Source: a bacterium (GTDB lineage Bacteria > Patescibacteriota > Minisyncoccia > Phycocordibacterales > CALRBL01). Taken from it: DNA of 38,448 nt. The position numbers and the translations under genes were made by a program. The stretch is from assembly GCA_027487075.1 (NCBI GenBank), contig JAIYEG010000009.1:1-38448 (forward strand). The letters run 5' to 3'. Below the pieces are notes generated by a model, which had not been told where the DNA came from, did not search any database, and worked only from the letters and a program-made list of their open reading frames with translations. How positions within the stretch are numbered: position 1 is the first letter of the stretch; every line of letters begins with the position of its first letter. Positions 14,261 through 23,454 of the stretch are shown piece by piece.

Positions 14261-14728
14261 ATGAAAAATAGCTCTAAAGGGTTCACTCTCGTCGAACTTC
14301 TTGTCGTTATTACCATTATCGTGATGCTTATGGCGATTTCTCTTTCATGGGTTGGGCAATCACGTGAAAAAGCGCTCGATGCAAAGCGCATTGCGGGTAT
14401 CAAGCAACTCAAGACAGCTGTCGATAACTACTTTGCCGTGTGTTATCGATTCCCTCAAACCCTTGATGATCTCAAGGGTGACTCAACGTGTCCTGCGTAC
14501 AAGCCGGTATTCAGCTCAAACAGCTTTCCCGTTGATGAAGATGGATCTGATTTTGTCTACTACTCAAATGTTGCAGATGTTAACGCACCACAGTTTTATC
14601 ATGTTTGTGGGGTGCTTTCTCGTCCTGCCCAGAACACCGGTAAGACAGGGCTGGCACCACTCGATGCAGCTGATCCATGTGATGGTACCGATCAGTACGT
14701 GTTTGACTTGGCTGGTGGCGTGTATTAG
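14261..14728 (+). CDS. Type IV pilin-like (pseudopilin) protein
   Basis: The start at 14261 gives MKNSSKG, cleaved before FTLVELLVVITIIVMLMAISL with Glu at +5; the total is 155 residues. Starting earlier (14189) would run through the terminator hairpin. The globular part has Cys residues in YFAVCYRFP, DSTCPAY, YHVCGV and ADPCDG, and the segment AVDNYFAVCYRFPQTLDDL, which is common in GspG-type pseudopilins. It is probably a second structural pilin or tip/priming subunit. The promoter is TATACT 6 nt upstream; pilD follows after 15 nt. Confidence 0.85.
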   Translation: MKNSSKGFTLVELLVVITIIVMLMAISLSWVGQSREKALDAKRIAGIKQLKTAVDNYFAVCYRFPQTLDDLKGDSTCPAYKPVFSSNSFPVDEDGSDFVYYSNVADVNAPQFYHVCGVLSRPAQNTGKTGLAPLDAADPCDGTDQYVFDLAGGVY

Positions 14729-14731
14729 TAG

Positions 14732-14737
14732 TACAAT
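14732..14737 (+). promoter_or_regulatory. -10-like element before pilD
   Basis: TACAAT ends 6 nt before the ATG at 14744 and begins 3 nt after the previous stop. Confidence 0.35.
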
Positions 14738-14743
14738 TACTAC

Positions 14744-15577
14744 ATGGAACCTTTCATTATTATATTTTTTGCACTGCTCGGTATTATCATTGGAAGTTTT
14801 TTTTTTTTTTTTATTTTACGCTTTAATACCGGAAAGGGGATCAATGGCCGTTCAGCGTGCCTTTCATGTGGCAAGAAGCTTGGATGGTTCGAGCTTATCC
14901 CTGTGGTGTCATATCTTATACAGAGTGGAAAATGCCGAGGATGCAAGAGTAAAGTGTCGATGCAGTATATTTTGGTTGAGGCAGTGACGGGATGTTTGTT
15001 TGCACTTGTTGCGGCACGCATTCTTCTTCCCATCGAGGAAACAGTGTATTCAGTTGTTACGGTACTCAATATGTTCATATCACTTTCCGCTGTCTCACTT
15101 TTGGTGGTGATATGTGTATATGATCTAAGGCATTATATTATTCCCGATATCTTTTCATTTTGCTTCGCAGCGCTTGCCCTTTGTCGTCTCTTCTTGTACT
15201 ACCAAACTGAGATTTTTGCCTATCCAGGCATTATCGATCTTCTTGCAGGGCCGTTAGTAGCGCTCCCATTCGCGTTGGTATGGTATGTCTCGAAAGGTGA
15301 GTGGATGGGGTTCGGAGATGCCAAACTTGCTGTTGGTATAGGGTGGTTTCTAGGACTTACCGGTGCCACATCGGCACTCTGTCTTGCATTCTGGATTGGA
15401 GCAGTAATTAGTATTGCACTTATCACTCTGCAAAAGTATCTCAAAAAACGAAAAAAGCTTTCCATGAAAAGTGAAGTGCCGTTTGCTCCCTTTTTGATCA
15501 CCGGCCTTCTTATTGTCTATTTTATTCCGATGGACATTTTGTCGCTTAAGCCTTTCATTACTTATCTATTCGCATGA
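14744..15577 (+). CDS. pilD: Prepilin peptidase (PilD-like)
   Basis: The 277-residue polytopic membrane protein has the bifunctional-type N-terminal Cys4 loop (C39/C42 and C64/C67) and the two catalytic aspartates: D127 in YDLRHYIIPD and D192 in GFGDAKL. These define the A24 aspartic prepilin peptidase family, which cleaves the leader before Phe+1 and methylates the new N-terminus. About eight hydrophobic segments are visible. The conserved first motif G-S-F-x(5)-R is written as GSFFFFFILRF, encoded by an uninterrupted run of 16 T. Loss or gain of one T would shift the frame: gain reaches a TAA at once (14824-14826), loss runs to a stop at about 14985-14987. The start lies 6 nt behind TACAAT. 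Confidence 0.93.
   Translation: MEPFIIIFFALLGIIIGSFFFFFILRFNTGKGINGRSACLSCGKKLGWFELIPVVSYLIQSGKCRGCKSKVSMQYILVEAVTGCLFALVAARILLPIEETVYSVVTVLNMFISLSAVSLLVVICVYDLRHYIIPDIFSFCFAALALCRLFLYYQTEIFAYPGIIDLLAGPLVALPFALVWYVSKGEWMGFGDAKLAVGIGWFLGLTGATSALCLAFWIGAVISIALITLQKYLKKRKKLSMKSEVPFAPFLITGLLIVYFIPMDILSLKPFITYLFA
14797..14812. repeat. Homopolymer of 16 T inside pilD
   Basis: The run comprises the third base of Ser18 and five TTT codons. Homopolymers of this length are prone to replication slippage, and to slippage by RNA polymerase, so this is a candidate phase-variation switch. A sequencing or assembly length error is the alternative, but the reading frame is intact as given. Confidence 0.9.
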
Positions 15578-16191
15578 ATCTAACAACGAAAGGATTTTCA
15601 CTAGTTGAGTTGCTCGTCGTGGTATCAATCTTTGTGATACTTACGTCAGTAGTACTCTTCAATCAAGACAGGTTTTCAAGTGAAATTTCTCTTTCGAATG
15701 TCACCCATGCAATTGCTCTCGATATTCGTAAAGCTCAGGTATATGGAACGGTGGTAAGAGGCGATGGTTCAAACAATTTTGATTCCGCATTCGGTATTCA
15801 TTATGAGCAAGATGCTGGTTCAAACATCGTGTATTCACTTTTTTCTGACGATAATAAAGATGGGCTATACACAAGTGGTGGTGATGAGGTGTTTCTCCCT
15901 CCTACAACACTTGGTGAGGGGAATCTTATCGATAAGGTGTGCACATTCAAGGGATCGGATGAAGATTGTCTTGAGCGGGGCGGTGGAGGAGCGCTAGCAA
16001 GTATAGACATTCTCTTCAAAAGACCAGATCCAGCAGCTATTATTACCACCGATGTTGATGGAGTTGCAGTAAATCAGAGAAAAGATAGGGTGGAGATAAC
16101 AGTTGTATCTGCGCTCCGAGATCGAAAGAGAATCATTACGGTGTCATCGAGTGGACAAATATCAGTAGGGCAGACAGTTACTACCAATTAA
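15574..16191 (+). CDS. Minor pilin/pseudopilin (GspH/FimT-like)
   Basis: The 205-residue protein has the leader MNLTTKG and mature FSLVELLVVVSIFVILTSVVL with Glu at +5. The following segment SLSNVTHAIALDIRKAQVYGTVV is typical of GspH/FimT proteins, as is the C-terminal DRKRIITVSSSGQISVG strand pair. It overlaps pilD in ATGA, which couples their translation. It would form part of the pilus-tip priming complex. Confidence 0.85.
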   Translation: MNLTTKGFSLVELLVVVSIFVILTSVVLFNQDRFSSEISLSNVTHAIALDIRKAQVYGTVVRGDGSNNFDSAFGIHYEQDAGSNIVYSLFSDDNKDGLYTSGGDEVFLPPTTLGEGNLIDKVCTFKGSDEDCLERGGGGALASIDILFKRPDPAAIITTDVDGVAVNQRKDRVEITVVSALRDRKRIITVSSSGQISVGQTVTTN

Positions 16192-16192
16192 A

Positions 16193-16714
16193 ATGCGAGG
16201 ATTTACACTTATTGAAATCATGGTAGCCGTTGCAATCTTTAGTATTGTGATGCTTATTGCTATTGGTGCGGTATTTAATGCAGTGGATGCAAATAGAACG
16301 GCACAAAACATTAACGTGGTGATTAATAATCTCAATCTCTCGACTGAAATTATGGTACGTGAGATGCGTACGGGGCGCAGGTATCAGTCATGTGGAAGTA
16401 CATGTATAGAGTTTCGTGATAAGAATAATATTCCTGTTCGATACAATCTCGAAACAATAACCGTTAACTCTGTTCCTAAGAGAGTTCTTAGAAAAGCATC
16501 AACCCCTGCACAGTTTGGTGATGGTATCGTGTCAAGTGAACAAGTAGATATACAAAAGTTTGAATTCACCATCAGAGGATCAAATAGGGGTGATGGTCCA
16601 GAGCGTATGCTGCTCCACTTGAGTGGAACAGCAGGAACAGGAGATAATGAGTCAGTATTCAATATTCAGACACTTATCACATCGCGCAATCTTGATACCA
16701 ATGAGCTTAACTAG
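16193..16714 (+). CDS. Minor pilin (PilW/GspJ-like)
   Basis: The 173-residue prepilin has an extremely short leader, MRG, cleaved before FTLIEIMVAVAIFSIVMLIAIG with Glu at +5. The globular part has NLNLSTEIMVREMRTGRRY, like PilW/GspJ proteins, and one Cys pair in QSCGSTCIEF. It begins 1 nt after the preceding gene's stop, with no ribosome-binding site. Confidence 0.82.
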   Translation: MRGFTLIEIMVAVAIFSIVMLIAIGAVFNAVDANRTAQNINVVINNLNLSTEIMVREMRTGRRYQSCGSTCIEFRDKNNIPVRYNLETITVNSVPKRVLRKASTPAQFGDGIVSSEQVDIQKFEFTIRGSNRGDGPERMLLHLSGTAGTGDNESVFNIQTLITSRNLDTNELN

Positions 16715-16715
16715 T

Positions 16716-17291
16716 ATGAAACGATCATCCATAACAACTAAAGGATTCACGCTGGTTGAGACCATGATTGCCATCGCTATTCTCATGCTTGCCATTCTCG
16801 GTCCACTTACCATCGCTGCTGCAGGTCTCCGTAATTCTCTGTATGCAAAAGATGAGATTACTGCCTACTATCTTGCACAGGAGGGAATTGAGTATGTGAG
16901 AGCGATCAGAGACTGGAATTATTTTGATAATAATTCTTCATGGCTTGATGGTCTTACTGCTTGTATTGATAGTCCAGGAAACCAGCATGGATGTGCAATT
17001 GATGGATATACATGGATCATGTCAGGTGATGCTAATGTGGTCGAGTGTTCTTCAGCTTCCTGCAACGAAGGGGTGTTGTATTTGACTGCAAATGAAGATT
17101 ATACTCATGAATCATCAGGTAATACGGTATCACGGTTCAAACGATATATAAAAATAGATCTAGCAAATCTTTCTACACCAGATGATGTAAAAGTAACATC
17201 TACAGTGGTCTGGACTACTCCAGGTGGAGGAACAAGGACATTTCCTTTGAGTGTGGTTATTTCTAATATCTATAAAGATCTTATAATATGA
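16716..17291 (+). CDS. Minor pilin (PilV/GspI-like)
   Basis: The 191-residue prepilin has the leader MKRSSITTKG and mature FTLVETMIAIAILMLAILGPL with Glu at +5. AYYLAQEGIEYVRAIRDWN is a hallmark of PilV/GspI-type minor pilins in this group. Cys residues in TACIDS, HGCAID, VVECSS and ASCNEG could form two disulfides. The start at 16716 is 1 nt behind the previous stop. The end overlaps the next gene in ATGA. Confidence 0.82.
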   Translation: MKRSSITTKGFTLVETMIAIAILMLAILGPLTIAAAGLRNSLYAKDEITAYYLAQEGIEYVRAIRDWNYFDNNSSWLDGLTACIDSPGNQHGCAIDGYTWIMSGDANVVECSSASCNEGVLYLTANEDYTHESSGNTVSRFKRYIKIDLANLSTPDDVKVTSTVVWTTPGGGTRTFPLSVVISNIYKDLII

Positions 17292-17824
17292 AGTCTCAGA
17301 TATACAAAGCAATACAAGAACAAAAAGGATTTACCCTTCTTTTTTCTACCCTTATCGCCGCATTGGTACTTTCAATCGGTATTGCAATTACCAATATTAC
17401 CCTCACTCAGATTTTGCTCGCGTCAGCAGGAAAAGATTCTCAATTTTCATTTTATGCAGCAGATTCAGGTATTGAATGTGCACTAAAATATGTGTATCAA
17501 GAAGCGGGTAGTGTATATACAGCTAGTGGGACTCCGAATCCAGTAATTTTTTGTAATGGCATGGAGGCGCGTGTGTTGTCTCCTGATGTTAATGCTTCAA
17601 GAACCGCTGCTACTACCACCTTTATCGTCAATTCGTCTGCAAGCGGTCCTGGTCCGTGTGATGCCTCAGAGCCCTCGTTTGAGGTAAGGGTGGGAAAATC
17701 GCTTCGAAGTACTACCCCAGTTAATTCATATAATGTACATATTGAATCGCGCGGGTATAATACGTGCGACGTTAATAGTCCTCGTCGTGTTGAGCGAGGC
17801 TTATACGTAGACTTAATCGAATAA
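17288..17824 (+). CDS. PilX/GspK-like minor pilin without Glu+5
   Basis: The 178-residue protein has QKG cleaved before FTLLFSTLIAALVLSIGIAIT, so position +5 is Phe and not the usual Glu. This matches PilX/GspK proteins, which cap the pilus tip. FSFYAADSGIECALKY is the typical A-A-D-S/A-G-x-E segment of that family. It closes the pilin series; ligA begins 9 nt later and may be read through. The lack of Glu+5 is expected for the first, tip-most subunit. Confidence 0.8.
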   Translation: MKSQIYKAIQEQKGFTLLFSTLIAALVLSIGIAITNITLTQILLASAGKDSQFSFYAADSGIECALKYVYQEAGSVYTASGTPNPVIFCNGMEARVLSPDVNASRTAATTTFIVNSSASGPGPCDASEPSFEVRVGKSLRSTTPVNSYNVHIESRGYNTCDVNSPRRVERGLYVDLIE

Positions 17825-19852
<2,028 letters not shown>

Positions 19853-19866
19853 AAGCCGGCTTTGCG

Positions 19867-19872
19867 TACACT
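19867..19872 (+). promoter_or_regulatory. -10-like element before gatC
   Basis: TACACT ends 7 nt before the ATG at 19880, in the ligA-gatC gap. Leaderless spacing. Confidence 0.4.
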
Positions 19873-19879
19873 GCACGAT

Positions 19880-20173
19880 ATGTCTATTACTCCCGACGAA
19901 CTCAAAAACCTCGCCGCTTTGGCACGTCTACCGCTTTCTGACGAAGAAATCCCTGCGTTTCAGAAAGATATGGATGCTATTTTGGCATATGTTGCAGAGA
20001 TCAATGCAGTCTCTTCATCAGATAGTGAAGATGCGGTCGTGAGCGTTCCTGAGCATCACAACGTCTGGCGTGATGATGCAGATGCGAACGAGTCAGGTCA
20101 CTATACCGAAGCACTTCTTGCCAACGCACCTGCGCGAGAGGGTGATTATGTAAAAGTTAAGAAAATTTTGTAA
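19880..20173 (+). CDS. gatC: Asp-tRNA(Asn)/Glu-tRNA(Gln) amidotransferase subunit C
   Basis: The 97-residue protein has the GatC signature: ITPDELKNLAALARLPLSDEE at the start (two stretches, 3-23), DAILAYVAEINAV in the middle and an acidic linker ending near EGDYVKVKKIL. GatC wraps around GatA and stabilises the GatCAB complex that makes Gln-tRNA(Gln) and/or Asn-tRNA(Asn). The start at 19880 is chosen over a TTG at 19862 because it matches the family start and lies 7 nt from TACACT. gatA follows after 6 nt; gatB is not in the window. Confidence 0.93.
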   Translation: MSITPDELKNLAALARLPLSDEEIPAFQKDMDAILAYVAEINAVSSSDSEDAVVSVPEHHNVWRDDADANESGHYTEALLANAPAREGDYVKVKKIL

Positions 20174-20179
20174 TACAAT

Positions 20180-21571
20180 ATGTCACTCGATATCACCACG
20201 CTCACCATTCAAACTGCACACGAAGGACTTGTGTCCGGAGCTTTTACCTCAGTCGAACTTGCTGAAGCATGTCTTGCGCAGATCAAAGAAAAAGATGCTG
20301 ATATTAATGCGTTTCGCGAAGTGTTTGATGATGTGATAGAGCAAGCCAAAGAAGCTGATCGTCGTATCAAAAGTAAAGAAGGGATCAATCCCTTGCTTGG
20401 TATCCCGTTTTCAATCAAAGACAATATCCTTATCAAAGGACGCACAGCGGGCGCATCTTCAAAAATTCTTGAAAACTATGTGGCGCCTTACGATGCAACG
20501 GTGATCACCAAACTCAAAGAAAAGGGAGTAGTCTTCATCGGGCGCGTGAACATGGATGAATTCGCCATGGGAGGTTCGACCGAAAACTCTGCGTATGGCG
20601 TAACAAAGAATCCGATCAACCCCGAGACCGTCTCAGGTGGCTCATCAGGAGGCTCGGCAGCATCAGTTGCGATGCACGGCGCACTCGCATCGCTTGGTTC
20701 TGATACGGGAGGCTCTATTCGTCAGCCCGCAGCATTTTGTGAGGTGGTGGGACTCAAGCCGACGTATGGCGCAGTATCGAGGCATGGCCTCATGGCGATG
20801 GGGTCATCACTCGATGTGATCGGCCCTCTTACCAAGACAGTCGAAGATACAAAAATTGTGTTCGATGCTATAAAAGGCAAAGATGAGTATGACAGCACTT
20901 CTCATGATGGTCTTGATACAACGTCTCCAGTACAAACAAAAACGATTGGGGTTATCAAAGGACTTATTGATCAAGGAGGTATTGATTCTGGAGTGAAAGA
21001 GAGGTTTGAAGCCCAGATTAAAAAACTTAAAGATAAAGGCTATGAGGTGAAAGAGATAGCGATGCCTCACCTTCATTATTCACTTGCGACCTACTACGTC
21101 ATCATGCCTGCGGAAGTATCATCAAACATGTCTCGTTTTGATGGAATGAAATATGGGGTGAGAGTGGAGGGCAAAAAACTGCTTGATGATTATCTTTCGT
21201 CACGTGGAGCAGGGCTTGGTAAAGAAGTGAAGCGGCGCATCATGCTCGGTACGTACGTGCTCTCATCAGGCTACTACGATGCCTACTATGGAAAAGCAAA
21301 CAAAGTGCGCGACCTTCTCAAGCAGGATTTTGAAAAGGCGTTTAAGGAAGTAGATGCAATCCTGACACCGACCGCTCCTACTCCAGCATTTAAAATAGGG
21401 GAGAAAGCAAACGATCCACTCTCACTGTATCTTGAAGATATCTTTACCGTGACTGCAAACCTCGTCGGTATTCCTGCAATCAATGTTCCTACTAACGTGC
21501 AAATCATGGCTCCGTACAACCGTGAGGATGTCTTGTTTGTAATTGGTAAAGATGTTGAGAACTTGAGATAA
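20180..21571 (+). CDS. gatA: Asp-tRNA(Asn)/Glu-tRNA(Gln) amidotransferase subunit A
   Basis: The 463-residue amidase-signature protein has the complete Lys-cisSer-Ser triad: K80 (IPFSIKDN), S155 (SGGSSGGSA) and S179 (GSDTGGSIR). It hydrolyses glutamine and passes ammonia to GatB for transamidation of mischarged tRNA. Length and motifs are standard. The ATG comes directly after a TACAAT, but with no spacer this is not counted as a promoter; co-transcription with gatC is likely. The stop codon lies inside a GATAAT element in front of the next gene. Confidence 0.96.
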   Translation: MSLDITTLTIQTAHEGLVSGAFTSVELAEACLAQIKEKDADINAFREVFDDVIEQAKEADRRIKSKEGINPLLGIPFSIKDNILIKGRTAGASSKILENYVAPYDATVITKLKEKGVVFIGRVNMDEFAMGGSTENSAYGVTKNPINPETVSGGSSGGSAASVAMHGALASLGSDTGGSIRQPAAFCEVVGLKPTYGAVSRHGLMAMGSSLDVIGPLTKTVEDTKIVFDAIKGKDEYDSTSHDGLDTTSPVQTKTIGVIKGLIDQGGIDSGVKERFEAQIKKLKDKGYEVKEIAMPHLHYSLATYYVIMPAEVSSNMSRFDGMKYGVRVEGKKLLDDYLSSRGAGLGKEVKRRIMLGTYVLSSGYYDAYYGKANKVRDLLKQDFEKAFKEVDAILTPTAPTPAFKIGEKANDPLSLYLEDIFTVTANLVGIPAINVPTNVQIMAPYNREDVLFVIGKDVENLR

Positions 21572-21572
21572 T
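21564..21572 (+). promoter_or_regulatory. Extended -10-like element over the gatA stop
   Basis: TGA GATAAT overlaps the gatA TAA and ends 6 nt before the ATG at 21579. Confidence 0.4.
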
Positions 21573-21578
21573 AGCTCT

Positions 21579-22250
21579 ATGGCAGATAAGAAAGATAAAA
21601 AAGATGCAAAACCCGCGGCAAAGCCAGCGAAGCCATCTCCAAAACCAATAGAAATAGTGCTTGCGGAATTAATTGTTGTCGCAGCACTTCTCTTTACGGG
21701 CATCGCCCTCCTTAATGATTGGTCGGGTGTCAGTATAGATATTGCTGAAGAATGGAAAGCATTTTTTATAGGCCTTGTCTCATCACTTCAGGCAATTGCA
21801 GCGTTTATTTCATTGCTCTTTGTTATGGGTATCATCTATGCAAAGTTTCGCATGGGGCAACTAGAGCGTCAGTCAAAGCTTGCAAAGAAAGTTCAGGAAG
21901 CTGAGCAGAAAAAAGTGGTCAAACAAGCATCAGCTGAAAATAAAAAGTGGCAGAAAGTACTTGAACACGTAGCTTCACCCAATCCTTCAGACTGGAGACT
22001 TTCAATTCTTGAAGCAGACATTCTTCTCGGTGATCTCCTTACCAAGATGGGATACAAAGGGGAGGGAATCGGTGAGCAGCTGAAGTCGGTAGAAAAAAGC
22101 GATTTTCATACCCTCGATGAAGCATGGGAAGCACACAAGGTGCGTAACAAAGTAGCTCATGATGGTTCTGATTTTCCCCTCAACCAGCGTGAAGCACAGC
22201 GCGTCATAGCACTCTACGAAGCGGTGTTTAAGGAGTTTTATTTTATTTAA
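21579..22250 (+). CDS. Membrane protein with a HEPN-like cytoplasmic domain
   Basis: The 223-residue protein has a Lys/Ala/Pro-rich N-terminal tail (residues 2-24) and two membrane helices near 26-46 and 63-87. A charged helix (91-125) is followed by a cytoplasmic C-terminal domain. That domain ends with AHKVRNKVAHDGSDFPLNQREAQRVIALYE, where R189-x4-H194 matches the R-x4-6-H motif of HEPN folds, and the preceding helix holds a conserved-looking DWRLSILEADILLGDLL. I recognise no named family. It stands alone behind gatCA with a hairpin terminator 40 nt downstream. A membrane-tethered RNA-binding or RNase role is inference; the R-N-K-x-A-H turn is also found in HEPN proteins without known nuclease activity. 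Confidence 0.55.
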   Translation: MADKKDKKDAKPAAKPAKPSPKPIEIVLAELIVVAALLFTGIALLNDWSGVSIDIAEEWKAFFIGLVSSLQAIAAFISLLFVMGIIYAKFRMGQLERQSKLAKKVQEAEQKKVVKQASAENKKWQKVLEHVASPNPSDWRLSILEADILLGDLLTKMGYKGEGIGEQLKSVEKSDFHTLDEAWEAHKVRNKVAHDGSDFPLNQREAQRVIALYEAVFKEFYFI

Positions 22251-22290
22251 GGTTTTTGAACTAGGGAAGTTTCTGTAAAAAGCATATTGA

Positions 22291-22318
22291 AAAAGACATT
22301 GCGCAGTGCGTGTCTTTT
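22291..22318 (+). terminator. Probable terminator of the gatCA-HEPN segment
   Basis: AAAAGACA (22291-22298) pairs with TGTCTTTT (22311-22318), and an inner CGC/GCG closes an AGT loop. Four T lie at the 3' end of the stem. It begins 41 nt after the stop codon. Confidence 0.55.
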
Positions 22319-22341
22319 GAAAGTGGAAAAACAATACTCAA

Positions 22342-22390
22342 CATGAACGTCTGGGGTCCCGGATAAGGACCAGGGGTCGAGACTTCATGT
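22342..22390. other. Nested inverted repeat, possible structured RNA
   Basis: ACATGAA-c-GTC (from 22342) pairs with GAC-TTCATGT (ending 22390), and inside it GGTCC (22356-22360) pairs with GGACC (22368-22372) around CGGATAA. The element lies between a terminator and the 3' end of the divergent tRNA-fMet gene. On either strand it lacks a T-run and has no tRNA fold. It could be a small RNA, an RNA-processing hairpin or a protein site; nothing decides between these. Confidence 0.4.
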
Positions 22391-22412
22391 GGAGTAATGT
22401 GTTGAAACGTTG

Positions 22413-22483
22413 TTGCGGGGCCCGGATTCGAACCGGGATCTTGAGGTTATGAGCCTCACGAATTGCCGTTACTCTACCCCGCT
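22413..22483 (-). tRNA. Initiator tRNA-fMet (anticodon CAT)
   Basis: On the minus strand the acceptor AGCGGGG pairs with CCCCGCA except at the first pair, A1 against A72. An unpaired 1:72 position is the identity mark of bacterial initiator tRNAs. D stem GAGT/ATTC, anticodon stem TGAGG/CCTCA (G30, G31 with C39, C40), loop CTCATAA, four-base variable loop and T arm CCCGG-TTCGAAT-CCGGG complete the fold. The discriminator is A, and CCA is not encoded (CAA follows). The order matches bacterial tRNA-fMet closely, including the 3' segment CCCCGCAA. Length is 71 nt without CCA. Confidence 0.88.
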
Positions 22484-22556
22484 ATATGCCTTTGACAGGT
22501 GAGGGAAATCATACCTTATTGAATAGATGTCCGTCAAATGCTATAGTGTTCTCCAC
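22484..22556. promoter_or_regulatory. Shared divergent promoter region of tRNA-fMet and tRNA-Met
   Basis: For the plus strand, TTGAAT (22519-22524) and TATAGT (22542-22547) are 17 bp apart, 9 nt before the tRNA. For the minus strand, TTGACG and TATGAT are 18 bp apart, inside the same interval. The two promoters overlap, so their activity may be mutually exclusive at a given time. Confidence 0.55.
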
Positions 22557-22632
22557 GTCGGGGTAGCTCAGTCGGTAGAGCACAGGACTCATAAGCCTGG
22601 GGTCGTGGGTTCGATCCCCACCTCCGACACCA
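22557..22632 (+). tRNA. tRNA with anticodon CAT (elongator Met, or Ile2), CCA encoded
   Basis: The acceptor GTCGGGG pairs with CTCCGAC (one G-T), the D arm is GCTC/GAGC, and the anticodon arm has the loop CTCATAA. The T arm is GTGGG-TTCGATC-CCCAC, discriminator A, and the encoded CCA occupies 22630-22632. Position 1:72 is a normal G-C pair and the anticodon stem lacks the initiator G-C run, so this is not the initiator. CAT is also used by tRNA-Ile2 after lysidine modification, which cannot be excluded from sequence alone. Confidence 0.88.
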
Positions 22633-22680
22633 TATTTAGATTTTCTTGAAATGAGGCTTTTAACAGAGCCTCATTTCTAT

Positions 22681-22686
22681 TATACT
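22681..22686 (+). promoter_or_regulatory. -10 element TATACT before radC
   Basis: TATACT ends 6 nt before the ATG at 22693. It supports a leaderless mRNA and fixes the radC start. Confidence 0.5.
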
Positions 22687-22692
22687 GCTTCT

Positions 22693-23436
22693 ATGACAAC
22701 CAAAAGCCCTTACACCTTACGAGACAATGACTTGGTGCTTACCTCAGCTCCAGTATCACGTAAGTATACTCTCAAGCTTCGTGACCTTCCTGATACCGAC
22801 AAACCTCGAGAAAAGTTGCTCGCGTTTGGTCCATCAAAGCTTTCTACTAAAGAGTTGCTCGCAATTATTTTAAACGCAGGCACCAAAAAAGAGGATGTGA
22901 TGGCAATGTCCGAGCGTATTCTTAAGGAGTATGGTGAGCGAAGTCTTGTGATGATGACCGACCCTAAGCGTATCGCTACTGAGATGGACATTCCTCTCGT
23001 AAAAGCATTCCAGCTTGTCGCATGCAGCGAGCTCGGCCGACGCTTTTTCTCGCGCAACCAGACAGGGCTTCCGGTGCTTCGCGTTGCTGAAGATGTGTAT
23101 GAATATGTGAAGGACATGCGCGATCTTCCACGAGAGCACCTCCGCGGCATATATCTTGATACCCACCATCGCGTGATTCACGATGAGGTGATTTCTATTG
23201 GAACTATCAATTCAAATATCGTTCATCCTCGTGAAATTTTTAAAGCAGCTATTGAGTACAATGCCGCAGCAGTTATTCTTGTACACAATCACCCTTCAGG
23301 TGTTGCCACTCCTAGTGCTTCAGATATTGAGGTAACCAATCAAATTATCGAAGCAGGAAAGATTGTCGGTATCAACCTTCTTGATCACATTGTTGTCACC
23401 AAGAACGGCTTTATGAGTATCGCAGCAGAATACTAG
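22693..23436 (+). CDS. radC: RadC/JAMM-family DNA repair-associated protein
   Basis: With the start at 22693 the protein has 247 residues. The N-terminal helical part holds DLPDTDKPREKLLAFGPSKLS and the HhH-like TEMDIPLVKAFQLVACSELGRR. The C-terminal JAMM/MPN metalloprotease-like domain has H198-x-H200-PSG and D211 (VHNHPSG through SASDIEVT). RadC proteins are conserved but their exact biochemical role is unsettled; a link to recombination and mobile elements is often proposed. The start at 22693 rather than 22651 follows from TATACT 6 nt upstream and from the family start. Next gene after 18 nt. Confidence 0.92.
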   Translation: MTTKSPYTLRDNDLVLTSAPVSRKYTLKLRDLPDTDKPREKLLAFGPSKLSTKELLAIILNAGTKKEDVMAMSERILKEYGERSLVMMTDPKRIATEMDIPLVKAFQLVACSELGRRFFSRNQTGLPVLRVAEDVYEYVKDMRDLPREHLRGIYLDTHHRVIHDEVISIGTINSNIVHPREIFKAAIEYNAAAVILVHNHPSGVATPSASDIEVTNQIIEAGKIVGINLLDHIVVTKNGFMSIAAEY

Positions 23437-23454
23437 CTAATAGATTCCTCATTT

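Noticed and set aside
14797-14812. PilD as a frameshifted pseudogene caused by the poly-T tract
   Set aside because: The frame is intact as given, and both catalytic aspartates and all four cysteines lie in the same frame downstream of the tract.
20174-20179. TACAAT as the promoter of gatA
   Set aside because: It touches the ATG with no spacer, so a transcript from it would lack the start codon; co-transcription with gatC is simpler.
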